Shown piece after piece: positions 13,001 to 22,738 of a DNA stretch of 64,000 nucleotides. The stretch comes from Diplosphaera chodatii (Eukaryota > Chlorophyta > Trebouxiophyceae > Prasiolales > Stichococcaceae). The stretch's first letter is position 1. Every line of letters begins with the position of its first letter. The position numbers and the translations under genes are program-made. The stretch spans positions 1,922,001 through 1,986,000 of the forward strand of contig JAALGY010000032.1 of NCBI GenBank assembly GCA_032358165.1. Reading direction: 5' to 3'. The notes below the pieces were generated by a model that worked only from the letters and a program-made list of their open reading frames with translations, was not told where the DNA came from and searched no databases.

Positions 13001-14469
13001 GTGCTCCTGGCCCGCCGCACAGCAGCTGCTGTCAGATGCGGCCCTGCAGACCAGCCCGGTGTGCAGCAGCACCACTCTGCGCGTGACGTTCCACGTCGTG
13101 TCAGCTGCCATGCGCTGGCCACTGAACAGTTGACTTCAGGCGTGCCCCTGCCCCGTTGCAGACTGGCAAGGCGCCAGCCGAGGGCGAGGGCCAGCCCAAC
13201 AGCCTGGTCAGCCCCGCGACGCCTCGCAACCATGACGGCTTCTACAGGTGGGCCATTCTGCATGGTCAGCAACACTGCATTGCCACCCTGTGATCAGCTT
13301 GGCATCACGATCGTGGCGCGTTCCGGTGATGGCGCGGCCTGGTGCGCTTCTGGCTTGCAGGGCGAGGAAGCTGGGCCTGGGCGGCAAGGTGCACTGCATG
13401 CTGGCGGTGCAGACCGGGCTGGCGCTGCCGCCGCTGTTTCGCGTGCACCGCCCCGCCACGGGCCGCGCCGCCAGGATCCTGAAGCTGGACGAGCTCACGC
13501 TCAGGTGCGCGCAGCACCAGCTGTCAAGCAGCATGTCCTGCTGTCGACCGCCCTGTGCCATGCACACAGCAGGGGACGCTGCCGCCGTGCCAACCACACC
13601 ACCGCACACAGCAAGCGCCTGCAGCAGGGGGTGGAAGAGACATCAGCATCGCCCCCGTGACAGGTACCAGCGGCTGGACATGGAGTCGGCGCAGCGGCTG
13701 TGGGTGCAGGCGCACGAGCACGCGGGGCGGCAGCGCAACACGTCCGGCGCCCGCATCCGCCGCATCTCCCTCCTGGGCGGCCTGGTGCTGCCGGTGTGCA
13801 CCGGCCAACCCACACCTTGCCACCATGTCCGTTCGCAGCATGGCTGACAGTGACTTCAGATTGCCGTCCCGGTGGGGACCAGCCACGTTGTCCAGCGCTG
13901 TTGGGAGCTGGCGTGCAGGTGTGGGACGCGGTGTCGGAGGCGCTGCAGCAGCAGGTCCGCGCCGTGGACCGCAAGCTGTCGGTGCTCCGGCTGCAGACCA
14001 CGGGTGCGCTGCCGTGTCCGCAGATCCGACTTGGTGTCAGTGCTGAAGTTTTCGCCTCCTCGCTGCAGCATGGTGTGCAGTGGCGAGCCGGCAGATGACA
14101 GTTGATCAAGATTCCAGCGCCGGCAGACCAGTCAGGTGTCAGAATGGCTGACCACCGCGCCTCACGCTGCTGGGACAATGTGCAGGTGCCGATTCGAGGC
14201 GGCTGGTGGGTGTGTCCATCCCAGAGGGGGCCGTGGACGCGGTGCTCAACCGGCTCGCCGGCCGTAATGGCAACGCCATCAGCCTCAGTGACTCGGACGC
14301 CGAGCCGCAGCTGCCCCCGCCGCAGCCTTTCCAGCATCAGCAGCAGGCCCTGCACACGGCGCATTGGCCGTACCAGCAGAAGCAGCCAGCGCCAGTAGGC
14401 ATGGCAGCCGATCGTCCTGCTGCCTGGCAGCAGCAACAGCAGCTATACGACAGCATCGACCTGACTTGA
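7007..14469 (+). CDS. SBNO: Strawberry notch / FORGETTER1-type DExD helicase-like transcriptional co-regulator
   Basis: Nuclear SNO-family proteins combine an SF2 helicase-like core with a conserved C-terminal domain; plant FORGETTER1 acts with chromatin remodellers in stress memory. The start is ATG 7007 in exon 7007-7135. That exon carries a small Cys-x2-Cys...Cys-x2-Cys zinc ribbon (CGSC and CPHC). Exon 3 (7887-8151) has [20 protein letters not shown] and the Walker A segment [14 protein letters not shown]. Later exons give [15 protein letters not shown], the Walker B motif YDECHKAKNL (about 8740-8860), and YCSATGASEPRN (about 8945-9095). The C-terminal helicase half contains [12 protein letters not shown] (about 11440), where the family has the conserved arginine. 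Further family-typical exons run to 14200, followed by a Gln/Pro-rich tail ending TGA at 14467-14469. Intron 2 uses a GC donor. Start and stop are clear; a few low-complexity exon edges (10330-10540, 12690-13210) are approximate. Confidence 0.95.
7735..7886 (+). other. GC-AG intron in SBNO
   Basis: Exon 2 (7480-7734, 85 codons) ends ...ATG and is followed by GCAAGT, the optimal U1-pairing sequence of GC donors. The acceptor is CTGCAG at 7881-7886. Joining gives [15 protein letters not shown], which matches the family spacing. No in-frame GT donor gives an equivalent junction. Confidence 0.85.
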
Positions 14470-14977
14470 GCAGACAACGCCCCGTGCAGGGTACACTGCC
14501 GCTGCTGCCAGTACCGTTGCTCTACCTTCTGGCGCTCACGTTCAAGAGCACCCATTTTTGTGCCATATTCTGGGCCTATACATCATTGGTGTCTGAAGTT
14601 GCAACACAGGAGTGCATGTGTCCATAATCGGTGGCATCTTACTGTACGTGCAAGTTTGGTAAGTGAACTCGGCAAAGTGCGACAAATATCTACATGCCAA
14701 GGGGCCTTATATCCCCTCTCGTACACACCGACAACTCAATATCTCCTGAGCCAGAAGCCGCGGCCACAGTGCCAGTTTCTAAGCGATTGCGGCCGTCTCA
14801 TCATGAAGTGCCGCGTCGGCCTTTGACTCGCACAACATACATACTGCATCTGCTTGCTCTGAACGGTATCTTGCGCTGCACCAGCGACGCACAGCGGCAG
14901 TGTTCGTGCCAACTGGCACCCCCTCGACCCATCGGACGCCGCTGCGCGGGCAGCGGCCACCAACTCAGCACCTCGTT
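14470..14977. other. Intergenic, SBNO 3' UTR and SANT/Myb-like gene promoter
   Basis: A tandem-gene gap. No TGTAA was seen within it and no coding frame with family similarity. It presumably holds the SBNO 3' UTR and the next promoter. Confidence 0.4.
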
Positions 14978-16146
14978 ATGGGATCAGAGCCATCAGCATC
15001 GCTGCGGGTGGCCGTCGATCAGCGGAACCTATGGTATGCAGCCTTGCAGCTGCAGCTGCGACCGGCAGGACGCGCCGCATCGCACGACGTCGCGCCATCC
15101 GCATGGCCAGGTACTCGTTGGATCTCGGCCTTTGATCCGGATGAAAGCAGCGTACACCCGCTGCGCCCGCCGCCCCATGTGCCTTTTGCAGCTGCACCTC
15201 CGCGGTTTGGGGAAGTTTGAAGCGTTTACATTGTTGGGGCAAGAGGCCGCTTTCGCGGCATGAGCACCGATTGGCTCTCCATGGAAGGGTCACCGTCACA
15301 AGTATGTCTTGTATAGCATCAGTACTTGTTGTGGCCGTAGCCGGCGACAAGATAGTGCGGGCAAGTACTGGGCGATATGTCGTTGAGGACAGGTGGGGGG
15401 GTGCAGAGCCGCGACCGAGCCATTAGCGCCCTGAAACGGTGTCCAGTGGTACCATTCATCCATCTGACTACCATATGTCTCGTCTGCTTGCAGATATACA
15501 TGGTATAGCCACTGCGGGGGACCCGACAGCCGGCGGTCGGACTGGGGCCGGACTGGGGTGGCTGCCGGGGCTCCAGTGCTACCCCCGCGGCGCACCCCCG
15601 CCGCTAGAGCCCTGCAGTCCCCCGCTGACCGTTCCAGTGCCGGTCAGGCCCAGGGGCCCCGTCCTGGTGAGCGGTTAACCCTGCACAGCTCAAGAACCCC
15701 TCCTGACATGCATGACCTGATCTACAGTGCAAGACACGACACACGCTGCTCACACCACCTGCGTGAGTGCCTATACTGTACACATCAGCTTCGTACAACC
15801 ACCGACCCGCAGGGCAGCGGGTCGTCGGCGTTCCGGCCCACAGCAGCAGCGCGGCAGCAGCAGGCACAGCAGGTGCTGCAATATTTGGCGGCGCACCCAC
15901 CTGCTGGGCTGGACGAGGCGCAGGTGCCGGCGGTGCACCGCTACGACGGCGCCGCCGCTGGCAGTCCGGGTAGGTAGCACCCATGAGCCCAGGATGCGAG
16001 CTTGCAGCAGTGCCGCACATGATCCAGACTGGAGTGTTCGACCCTGGCGCTGCCGACTCTGGAGTGAGTGACACGCAGGACTGCGCCAGGGCGACGGGCC
16101 TCACACGCCGCCTAGGTGCCATGTGAGCATGGCGCTCCAGAAAGCT

Positions 16147-16178
<32 letters not shown>

Positions 16179-18058
16179 GCGGCAGCAGTCCAAACAGCAG
16201 TACAATATCACGGCGTCTGCTGTGAGCAGTCCCGCCGACCCGCTGCACGGCCTGCTGCACGCCGTCAGCTTCATGGGTGAGGCCCTGCTGTAGCTGCTGC
16301 TTGAACCGTACATGCGTGTCATCAAAGTACTGATGCTCACATGGTCATGGCTACTCGATCATGCAGGCATGTATGAGGGGCAGGCGAGTTCGCCACAGCT
16401 GCGGACTATGCAGGACACAGCACAGGGCGGCCAGCCGCCGCTGCTGCAGCGCGGTGTCGCCGCCGCGTACACCTCCCTGCTGACGCCGCGCCACAGTAGC
16501 GAACGAATGTCGCGGCCAGACTCCCCGCCGACGCCGCCGCCGCGCAGCTGCCACAAGGGCCGCCCCGGGCCACGATCGCCGACCCAGAAATTGTTGCGCG
16601 TGCAAGGTGTGGACTAGGCCCTGGTATATTTGATAGTGGATGAGGCTGCAGCTCAGTCATGGAGTCCAATGATGACACGCTGCGCCTGCAAGCCGCCTGA
16701 TGGGCGGGTGGACGAGGTGCATCTAGACAACTACCTTCCGGGCAGACAACCAACCCCGGCCCTGGTTTGTGCTAATGCTGGAGCTGTGCATGCCACGCTG
16801 GCTTCTTCTGCTGGCTATTCGCTGTGGTGGTTCCGAAATGGTGACCCGCACACCATGCCTCTGCAGGTGGTGTTGGCAAGGCCAAGTCGCCGACGCTGCA
16901 GGAGCGGCTGCAGCACCAGCAGCGCGTGGCTCGCAGCAGCGCCAGCTCCGCGTGCACCGGCACCAGCAGCGACACCACGAGCGGCCACAGCGGCGGCACT
17001 GCGGACGGCGGCGCCACCGCCGCCTCCTCTGCAACCGGATCCTGGACCGAGGAGGACAAGGCCGCGCTGCTGGCTATCGTACAGGAGGTGGGGCCTCGCC
17101 CTGCATTGCAGTGTACAGCCCGCCGCTCTGCCACGTGACAGCCATTTGTCTGGTTTCTGCAGCCAGCCGTGAGTGCCTTTGTGGCCTAACCAAGTGGCAT
17201 GTGCCCGCGGTCGTGGCAGGTCAAGCCGTGTGGGGCGCTGGAGTGGGAGGCCGTGGCCAACCGCCTGGGCCGCTGGTCGAAGGGCGGCGCTTCTGCTGAG
17301 CGCATGTTCCGCACCCTGGCCGACCCCCAGTACCAGAAGTCGAGCAACAGGTGTGCGCTGGGTGCTTGGCATGGTGCTGAGGGCCCGCAGCGCCTGGCTG
17401 CTGTTGCACCTGTGCCTGGCTCTTCGCCATAACAAGCCTGTTGGTTCCACGGTGGAACCTGATCGTTGCTGTATGTCTGGATGCAGGCATGGGTGCCGGT
17501 TGAATCCGCGGACAGGCACACCAATGCACGTCATGGTGGAATTCGCGCTGCAGCATCTGCCAGGTACTGCCACCCCACAGCGATCGTGCAGATGCATGCG
17601 CACACTGTAGCCATGTGGTGAGCGTACAACATGCACCTGCTGGCCTCACAGCTCATCTCGTGAACAGGCCACGAGGGCAACATCGATGCCATCGCTAAAG
17701 TGATAGAGGCCAACCCGGGGTTTGCACGCCAGCTGGACTACTCTGCACGGCCTGGCACCAAAACATATCCACGGTGCGGAACACACTCACAAGCCTACCA
17801 CAGCCTGTGCAGCAGCTCCAGCAGCTCCGATGATGCCGCTGCACGCATCTCTATAGGCTTGCAGCCCTCTCTTGAAGGTTCAACTCCGCCTGGCTCTGCA
17901 GGTGGAAGGACACACTGCTGGGGTGCTTTAAGGCGGGGCGCTACCGCCACCTGCTCAACACGCACGTAAAGATCAACGGGAAGAACGTCTACAGGCTGGT
18001 GATGCCACTGGCGCATGATGCGCAGAAAACACAGAAACAGCAGACGAATGGACCATGA
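14978..18058 (+). CDS. Single SANT/Myb-like domain protein with conserved C-terminal domain, function unknown
   Basis: I can splice eleven exons with consistent phase: 14978-15110, 15494-15666, 15813-15969, 16008-16063, 16141-16276, 16367-16606, 16867-17087, 17220-17350, 17487-17563, 17668-17773 and 17902-18058. They give 528 residues. The first half is Ala/Gln/Pro-rich and includes a run of nine Gln. Exons 7-8 encode a single Myb/SANT-like repeat with the expected bulky spacing: W in SWTEEDKAALLAIVQE, W in LEWEAVANRLGRW, F in ERMFRTL. A compact C-terminal domain follows (about 85 residues; MVEFALQHLPGHEGNIDAIA, then YPRWKDTLLGCFKAGRYRHL and INGKNVYRLVMP). It looks like an all-alpha or winged-helix DNA-binding fold, but I do not recognise it. 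The likely role is a nuclear DNA- or chromatin-binding protein, by inference from the SANT-like part only. The ATG choice is the first one that stays in frame. Confidence 0.65.
16150..16176 (+). repeat. (CAG)9 coding repeat
   Basis: Nine tandem CAG codons encode polyglutamine in exon 5 of the SANT/Myb-like gene, immediately after Lys-Ala-Glu. Interrupted CGG/CAG codons follow. It is a simple coding microsatellite likely to vary in length. Confidence 0.95.
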
Positions 18059-18401
18059 GATGGCCTGACCTCCGAGTCAAATGGAGCAGCGCCCAGGCTC
18101 ACCCTTCAGAGGTGGACACCACACCCACTGCCAGTTTCATCAACTTTATGGCCAGGCACAGGGGCCAGTTTTTGGGGATTGACAGACCGACGCAACACCA
18201 TATGGGGGGACGTCACAATATTGGACGAGAGACCTAGAAATCCTGACGGGACTTCACGGCACAGTGTTTTCTCTGGGCCGCTGTTACAGCAACGAACGTT
18301 GTGCTTGGTGACCTCACAATGCTGCGAACATTTACATGTGGGCGCTTGATCATGATGCACAGCATCGATTGCCAACAACGTTGTACATGCTGGAGCAGGA
18401 A

Positions 18402-18406
18402 TGTAA
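18402..18406 (+). terminator. TGTAA polyadenylation signal, SANT/Myb-like gene
   Basis: TGTAA lies 344 nt after the stop codon of the upstream plus-strand gene. Green algae use UGUAA in place of AAUAAA. It sits just before the oppositely oriented signal at 18479-18483, so the two converging mRNAs would end without overlapping. Confidence 0.5.
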
Positions 18407-18478
18407 AGGAAGATGACCCTGCATTTGAATCAATAGCACACAAATGAAGAAGCTTGGCTGTGACGCAACCTACTGTCG

Positions 18479-18483
18479 TTACA
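18479..18483 (-). terminator. TGTAA polyadenylation signal, plastid membrane protein gene
   Basis: TTACA on the plus strand is TGTAA on the minus strand, 141 nt beyond the stop at 18624. It pairs back-to-back with the plus-strand signal at 18402. Confidence 0.5.
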
Positions 18484-18623
18484 ATTACCTCCCCCCATCA
18501 ATCTTGTCCATCCGGTCAGATAACTTATTAGCCGAATTGACACCCTGCAGGAACAGCCAGCCTGCATGCAGTGCATGAAATGAACCTGTCACTGCCTGTG
18601 GTCACACATGCCGATTGTCCCTG

Positions 18624-19345
18624 TTACCGCTGGCATGCAAGCAGCAGCCCCACAAACGTGTATCCTGTCAGCACACCTGTGGTGGGGAAGCCTGTGACTG
18701 CAAAGGTGCCCAGGATCGGTAGGTACAGCGGGTTGCCTGGTGGGACAACCCCGAATATAGCATTCTGATTGATCAGCTCGAATATGGACCCGACCTGCAG
18801 CAGCAGGTTGTCGCCGTGTGTTGCGGAGCAGTCCTCTTGACCTGAAGCAGGGTTGCAGCCGCAACCGCCACCCCACAGCACAGCAGACATGACCTGTGCA
18901 CATGTCATGGCCCCACCGTTGCGATGGCGACGAGGGTGGCGGCGAGCAGGTACAGTCCAAATGGAAGGCCCCCCTCTGCATCTGCCATCTTCTGCAGCTT
19001 CTCTTTCCGCAGCCACGGCGGCAGCTCCTCATCCTACACTGAAAGCAAACGCCCCTCCAGCACCCAGATGCTACACTAGAAGTGGCCAACAATGTGCTTT
19101 CATCCAGCTCCCAGGCCCTGGTGATGGAGTGCGTGGTGCACCTCGGTGGCCGTGGTCTGCCGCGCGTCGTCGCCCTCGGCGCGCACCACCCGCTGCGATC
19201 GCTGCACTGCTGCATGCCGCCGCTGATGCGACGCGAACGGGCGGCCGTGTGGCAGCGCTGGGGCTGCCAGCAGCCTCGTCGGCGACCGCCTGGCTGCACT
19301 TGCAGCTGGATGGGGCGCGCTTGTCATTGCCATGCAGGTCGCCAT
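18624..19345 (-). CDS. Small plastid-targeted membrane protein with two hydrophobic segments
   Basis: Three exons are phase-consistent: 19345-19142, 19033-18917 and 18794-18624, giving 163 residues. The N-terminus (MATCMAMTSAPHPAASAARR...) is rich in Ala, Ser and Arg and ends at RVVRAEGDD, a typical chloroplast transit-peptide cleavage region. The mature part starts DEELPPWLRKEKLQK. A first hydrophobic helix follows (GGLPFGLYLLAATLVAIATV), then SIFELINQNAIFGVVPPGNP, then a second helix (YLPILGTFAVTGFPTTGVLT). I recall similar small proteins from plants and algae but cannot name one with confidence. The inferred location is the thylakoid or inner envelope membrane. The transit-peptide call is an inference from composition. 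Confidence 0.78.
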
Positions 19346-19601
19346 TTGCTGTGCGCTACAGGCGTCAGGAGAGTTGAGTGGCGTCAAAGGGTCGTCAGAG
19401 ATGTTAACATCAGCAGAACAAGGAATGCAGGGTCGCAAACTTTGCAGAGTACCGGTAAGTGTGATCAGAGTCAGGCAGCCTACTCGGAAGATTTGGAGAA
19501 GTCGCCAAATAGCAGGCAAGCAGGTGGGGTCCTAGTATGATTACCAAACCGACCAGTGGACGGCCTCGGGTTGTGTTGATGACAGCCTTCCCAGCTTCGA
19601 T

Positions 19602-19606
19602 TTACA
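19602..19606 (-). terminator. Candidate TGTAA polyadenylation signal for the RRM gene
   Basis: TTACA on the plus strand lies just beyond the last open frame of the minus-strand RRM gene and before the next gene's start at 19345. It sets a plausible 3' limit for that transcript. Confidence 0.35.
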
Positions 19607-19686
19607 GCCACAGTGTAGCCACCATGAGCAGCTATGACATGACGTGCAGATGCAGCAACATGAATTCAACTGGCGCCACCCAACAT

Positions 19687-22011
19687 TCATAACCCATACG
19701 CAGCAGACACAGCAAACTGACCAGACCTGCGACACGCTGCCGGTGCAGTGCAGCAATGCTCGTGCCCAGCTGTGCAGCATTGCTTGCTTGGCTCTGAGAT
19801 GCGAATGCCATGCCGTGCACAGCACGCACACTTGCTATGCGATGCCCGTGCATGATGCTTGCACATGCGCCTGCAGATGTTGCAGGGCGTCAGCCTTGAC
19901 TGCAGTGCAAATGGGCTAATCACAGCGTAATTCCGTAAGTGGGAAGCACGGAGACAAGGGACTGCACCTGGCAGCTCATACTTGGCCAGCTGGGTCCCCA
20001 CCTGCAGGACCACCCCAGGTGGTTGATTATGCTCAAGTTGCAAGCACGCCACAACACCATGCGCCAGCTGCAGAACCACACCAACGGCATGCACTGCATG
20101 ACTTTGGGGGGCCTGACCGCCATACGGGTCCGGCTGCTGTGCGTCCTGCGGTTGGCTGCCGCCGGGTGGGGGATAGCCCCCCGCCGCGCCCGGCTGCTGT
20201 GGCTGCAGGTCCTGCCCTGGCATGCCCTGGTGCTGCGGCTGCTGCTGGTCGTATGCGCCCGGCGCTGCTGCCGGCATCTCACCCGGCGGGCCCGCCTGCA
20301 TTTCGCAGGGATACACGTACATGTGCCCAAAGGCAGGGCGACATGCGCAGGTGCAGCGCCATGACCAGGGTGGACCACGTGCTGCATGGTCTTGCGGGAG
20401 CCACCTGGTAGGCAGCTGCCGGGTCGTAAGGGGGCGCCACTGCGGAGGGCGAGTAGGGCGACTGGTCGTTGAAAGAGCCGTAGTCGCGCTTCTTGCCAAA
20501 GGGGTTCTTGCTGTACTGGATGCGGACGCCGCCGCGGTCAGATGACGCCAGCACAGCGCCCTGCACGTCGGGATGTACATCTGTACCGCTGCAGTCCTAC
20601 ATGGCCGCTGAGCACCAGCGACCACCGCCACTGGCAACCAACCCAGCCACACCTGTTGCGACTGGTGCACCGCCATGGCAGAGGCGACATCCGAGAACTC
20701 CACAAAGCAGGTGATGCCGCGCTGCCCGCGGTTCAGTTTGATTTGCCGGAAGCCCGGCTGTGAGCTGAAGATGCTGCGGACTTCGTTCTCGTCTGTCTGC
20801 ACATGAGCAACAGCAGCTGTCAGGCCGATGATCGCCGTCCGGCTGCCAGCTGCCAGTGCATGGCAGGTGAAGAAGCTTACAACATAAGGTCCAAATATAT
20901 ACCGCGTCGCCCAGGTTGCCAATGAATAGGGTGTTGCATGGCGGATTGTCTTTGGTGTTGGACACTGCCTGGTAGCCCGCGGGCTGTGGCGCTGCCCCAT
21001 AAGCGGCATACCCACCGCCATAGCCGCCGTATGCCGAGTACTGCCCGTCATACCGGCTGCGTTTTGTGGAAGAGTCGTCTTTGATGTACCTGGGCGGCAG
21101 ATGCACATTGCTGTTGAGTTCCGTAGCTCACGTGTCGTTCACTGCGCAAAGGCAGCATATATCCCATCAATATTTATCGCACATGCGCAAGGCAGCTCAC
21201 ATGTTCTTGCGTGCCATCTCGCACCGCAGGACAAAGCCCTCGTCAAACCTGCAGAACAACTTGACAGTCAGCGCAAGGCGAAAAATGTTTGGACCTGTGA
21301 CAGACCACTAAGGGCACCACTCCGGCACTCACACAAGGTTCGTGATGCGATGCAGAGCCCCCTGTGCTGATGCACCACAGTCGAACAAAGCAAAGCCCTG
21401 TGCCTGCAAAGCACAGAGGAAATGGTTTCCAAAGGACGCTGCTATAGGAACAGCACATGACAATCTGAACACTGCTCACTGGTGTCAACGTATCGAAAGT
21501 ACCTGTGGAGATTTCACGCCAGCAAGGTGCAGCTGCGAAGCCTGCACAAAGGTTCTCACATGGTCCCTGTATTAATTGCTGTATGAGCGCCAAGGCATCA
21601 CGTTGGATCTGTTCAGCTGCACATTTCCACTCTCGCCGTTGCCTACCTCGTAGCCAGGAAGGAAGCGCATCAGGTTGTTCAGCTCGCGCTCCTTGACATC
21701 TGGTGGGAAGCCTGCAATACAGGCGTGGTGTTCGTCAACATCCATGCGGCGATGTGGGCTTGTCTCAACACGCATGCAGCCACAGCACTGATGCGATGCA
21801 CAGTTGCCTTTGCGTGCCGGCACCCTCTCTCGCCTGTGAGAAACAGCGTCCGCAGTTCATTGGGGTCCACGTAAGGCGGATAGCCGTATCCATAGCCGTA
21901 TGGCGCTGCATACTGCGCCGGTGGCGCGGCCGCATACGCCGGTGCAGCCACAGCACCTGGGGACTGTGCCCCGGGCGCCGTGGGACTTGGATCCGCATAC
22001 TGATACGCCAT
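19687..22011 (-). CDS. Two-RRM RNA-binding protein, RBPMS / Couch potato / Scw1 type
   Basis: The start is ATG 22011 (MAYQYADPSPTAPG...), an Ala/Pro/Tyr-rich leader. RRM1 opens with ELRTLFLTG-FPPDVKERELNNL, where RNP2 is split by an intron with a GC donor. It continues with FLPGYE, ASQLHLAGVKSPQ, GFALFDCGASAQGALHRI (RNP1-like) and FVLRCEMARKNM. A spacer rich in Tyr/Gly follows (SAYGGYGGGYAAYG). RRM2 begins NPPCNTLFIGNLGD (about 20935) and continues DENEVRSIFSSQPGFRQIKL and TCFVEFSDVASAM. The VRIQYSKNPFGKK segment is typical of the end of RRM2 in this family. The tail is Pro/Gln-rich (GYPPPGGSQPQ). These proteins bind CAC-containing RNAs as dimers and affect splicing or stability. The C-terminus is uncertain: 19687 is the end of the open frame that continues the Pro/Gln tail, but a terminal intron may shorten it to about 20100. 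Confidence 0.88.
21712..21833 (-). other. GC-AG intron inside RRM1 of the RBPMS-type gene
   Basis: Exon 1 (22011-21834) ends CTCACAG and the next bases are GCGAGA, with no GT. The acceptor TTGCAG precedes GCTTCCC. Joining restores the RNP2 strand LFLTGFPPDV with correct phase (G|GC). An unspliced or GT alternative would disrupt RRM1. Confidence 0.85.
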
Positions 22012-22738
22012 GCTGCCTGCCGACTATGTCGACCTCACGCAACAGGTGTTCCTCTCGCACAGTCGTCCAAGAGTTCAGGTGCTGCCAAGATGCAAGGAGA
22101 GGTGGCAAGGGCCGCCCCGAGCTGTGTGCGGCGCCCACGGTGTGATTCACAACACTCCAAATCCTCCTGTCCCACACAGGCTTGCCGCAAGGAAAGAGTG
22201 CTTCACCTCGATCGGCTCAAGCACCCCGCACAATTAGAGGCGGATGCTTCGCACCCCAGCATACTATGGTGCATACGAGAATGGGCGCTGAGTACGCTGT
22301 CCTACGGTTACGTGAGGGTGAAGCTGCTGCGATGCGGGTGCTCGAGACACCGGCACACTGGTCCAACGCTTTGTGACACACCTTTCGGAGCGCACTGTGC
22401 TGTACAGCTGGTTCCTGCTGCTGGTTCCGTGCCTCCAATACAAGTCCAGAGGCTGGCGGTCACAGGTGAACAAGCTGATCAGCCCCCATGGGCAATATCC
22501 AGTCCGGGCCCGAGAACACCAACAGGTGCGTGCACCAAACAGTAATGTGTCACTCCACTCCTGCTTATCTGATGGAAGTTCCGTGTTTGAGCGATCGCGT
22601 TCGCACGGAAGCATGAACAACAGTGTTGGCTCTCGCTGGACCCAGCTGCTGCATGCAGATCGCGGCATCTGTGTGTACATACGGACGTCTGAGCAGCTGG
22701 TTGAACGTGATTCGGACGTATCACTGACCCCGGCTTCC
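22012..22738. promoter_or_regulatory. Divergent promoter region, RRM gene / unknown gene
   Basis: 727 bases lie between opposed starts. The right part stays open in the frame of the downstream gene up to ATG 22613, so some of it may be coding. Otherwise nothing was recognised. Confidence 0.4.

Noticed and set aside
19687..21108. One long minus-strand frame taken as a single 473-residue protein
   Set aside because: It runs through introns of the RRM gene. Only parts (Pro/Gln tail, some of RRM2) are real exons; the rest joins out-of-frame RRM sequence.
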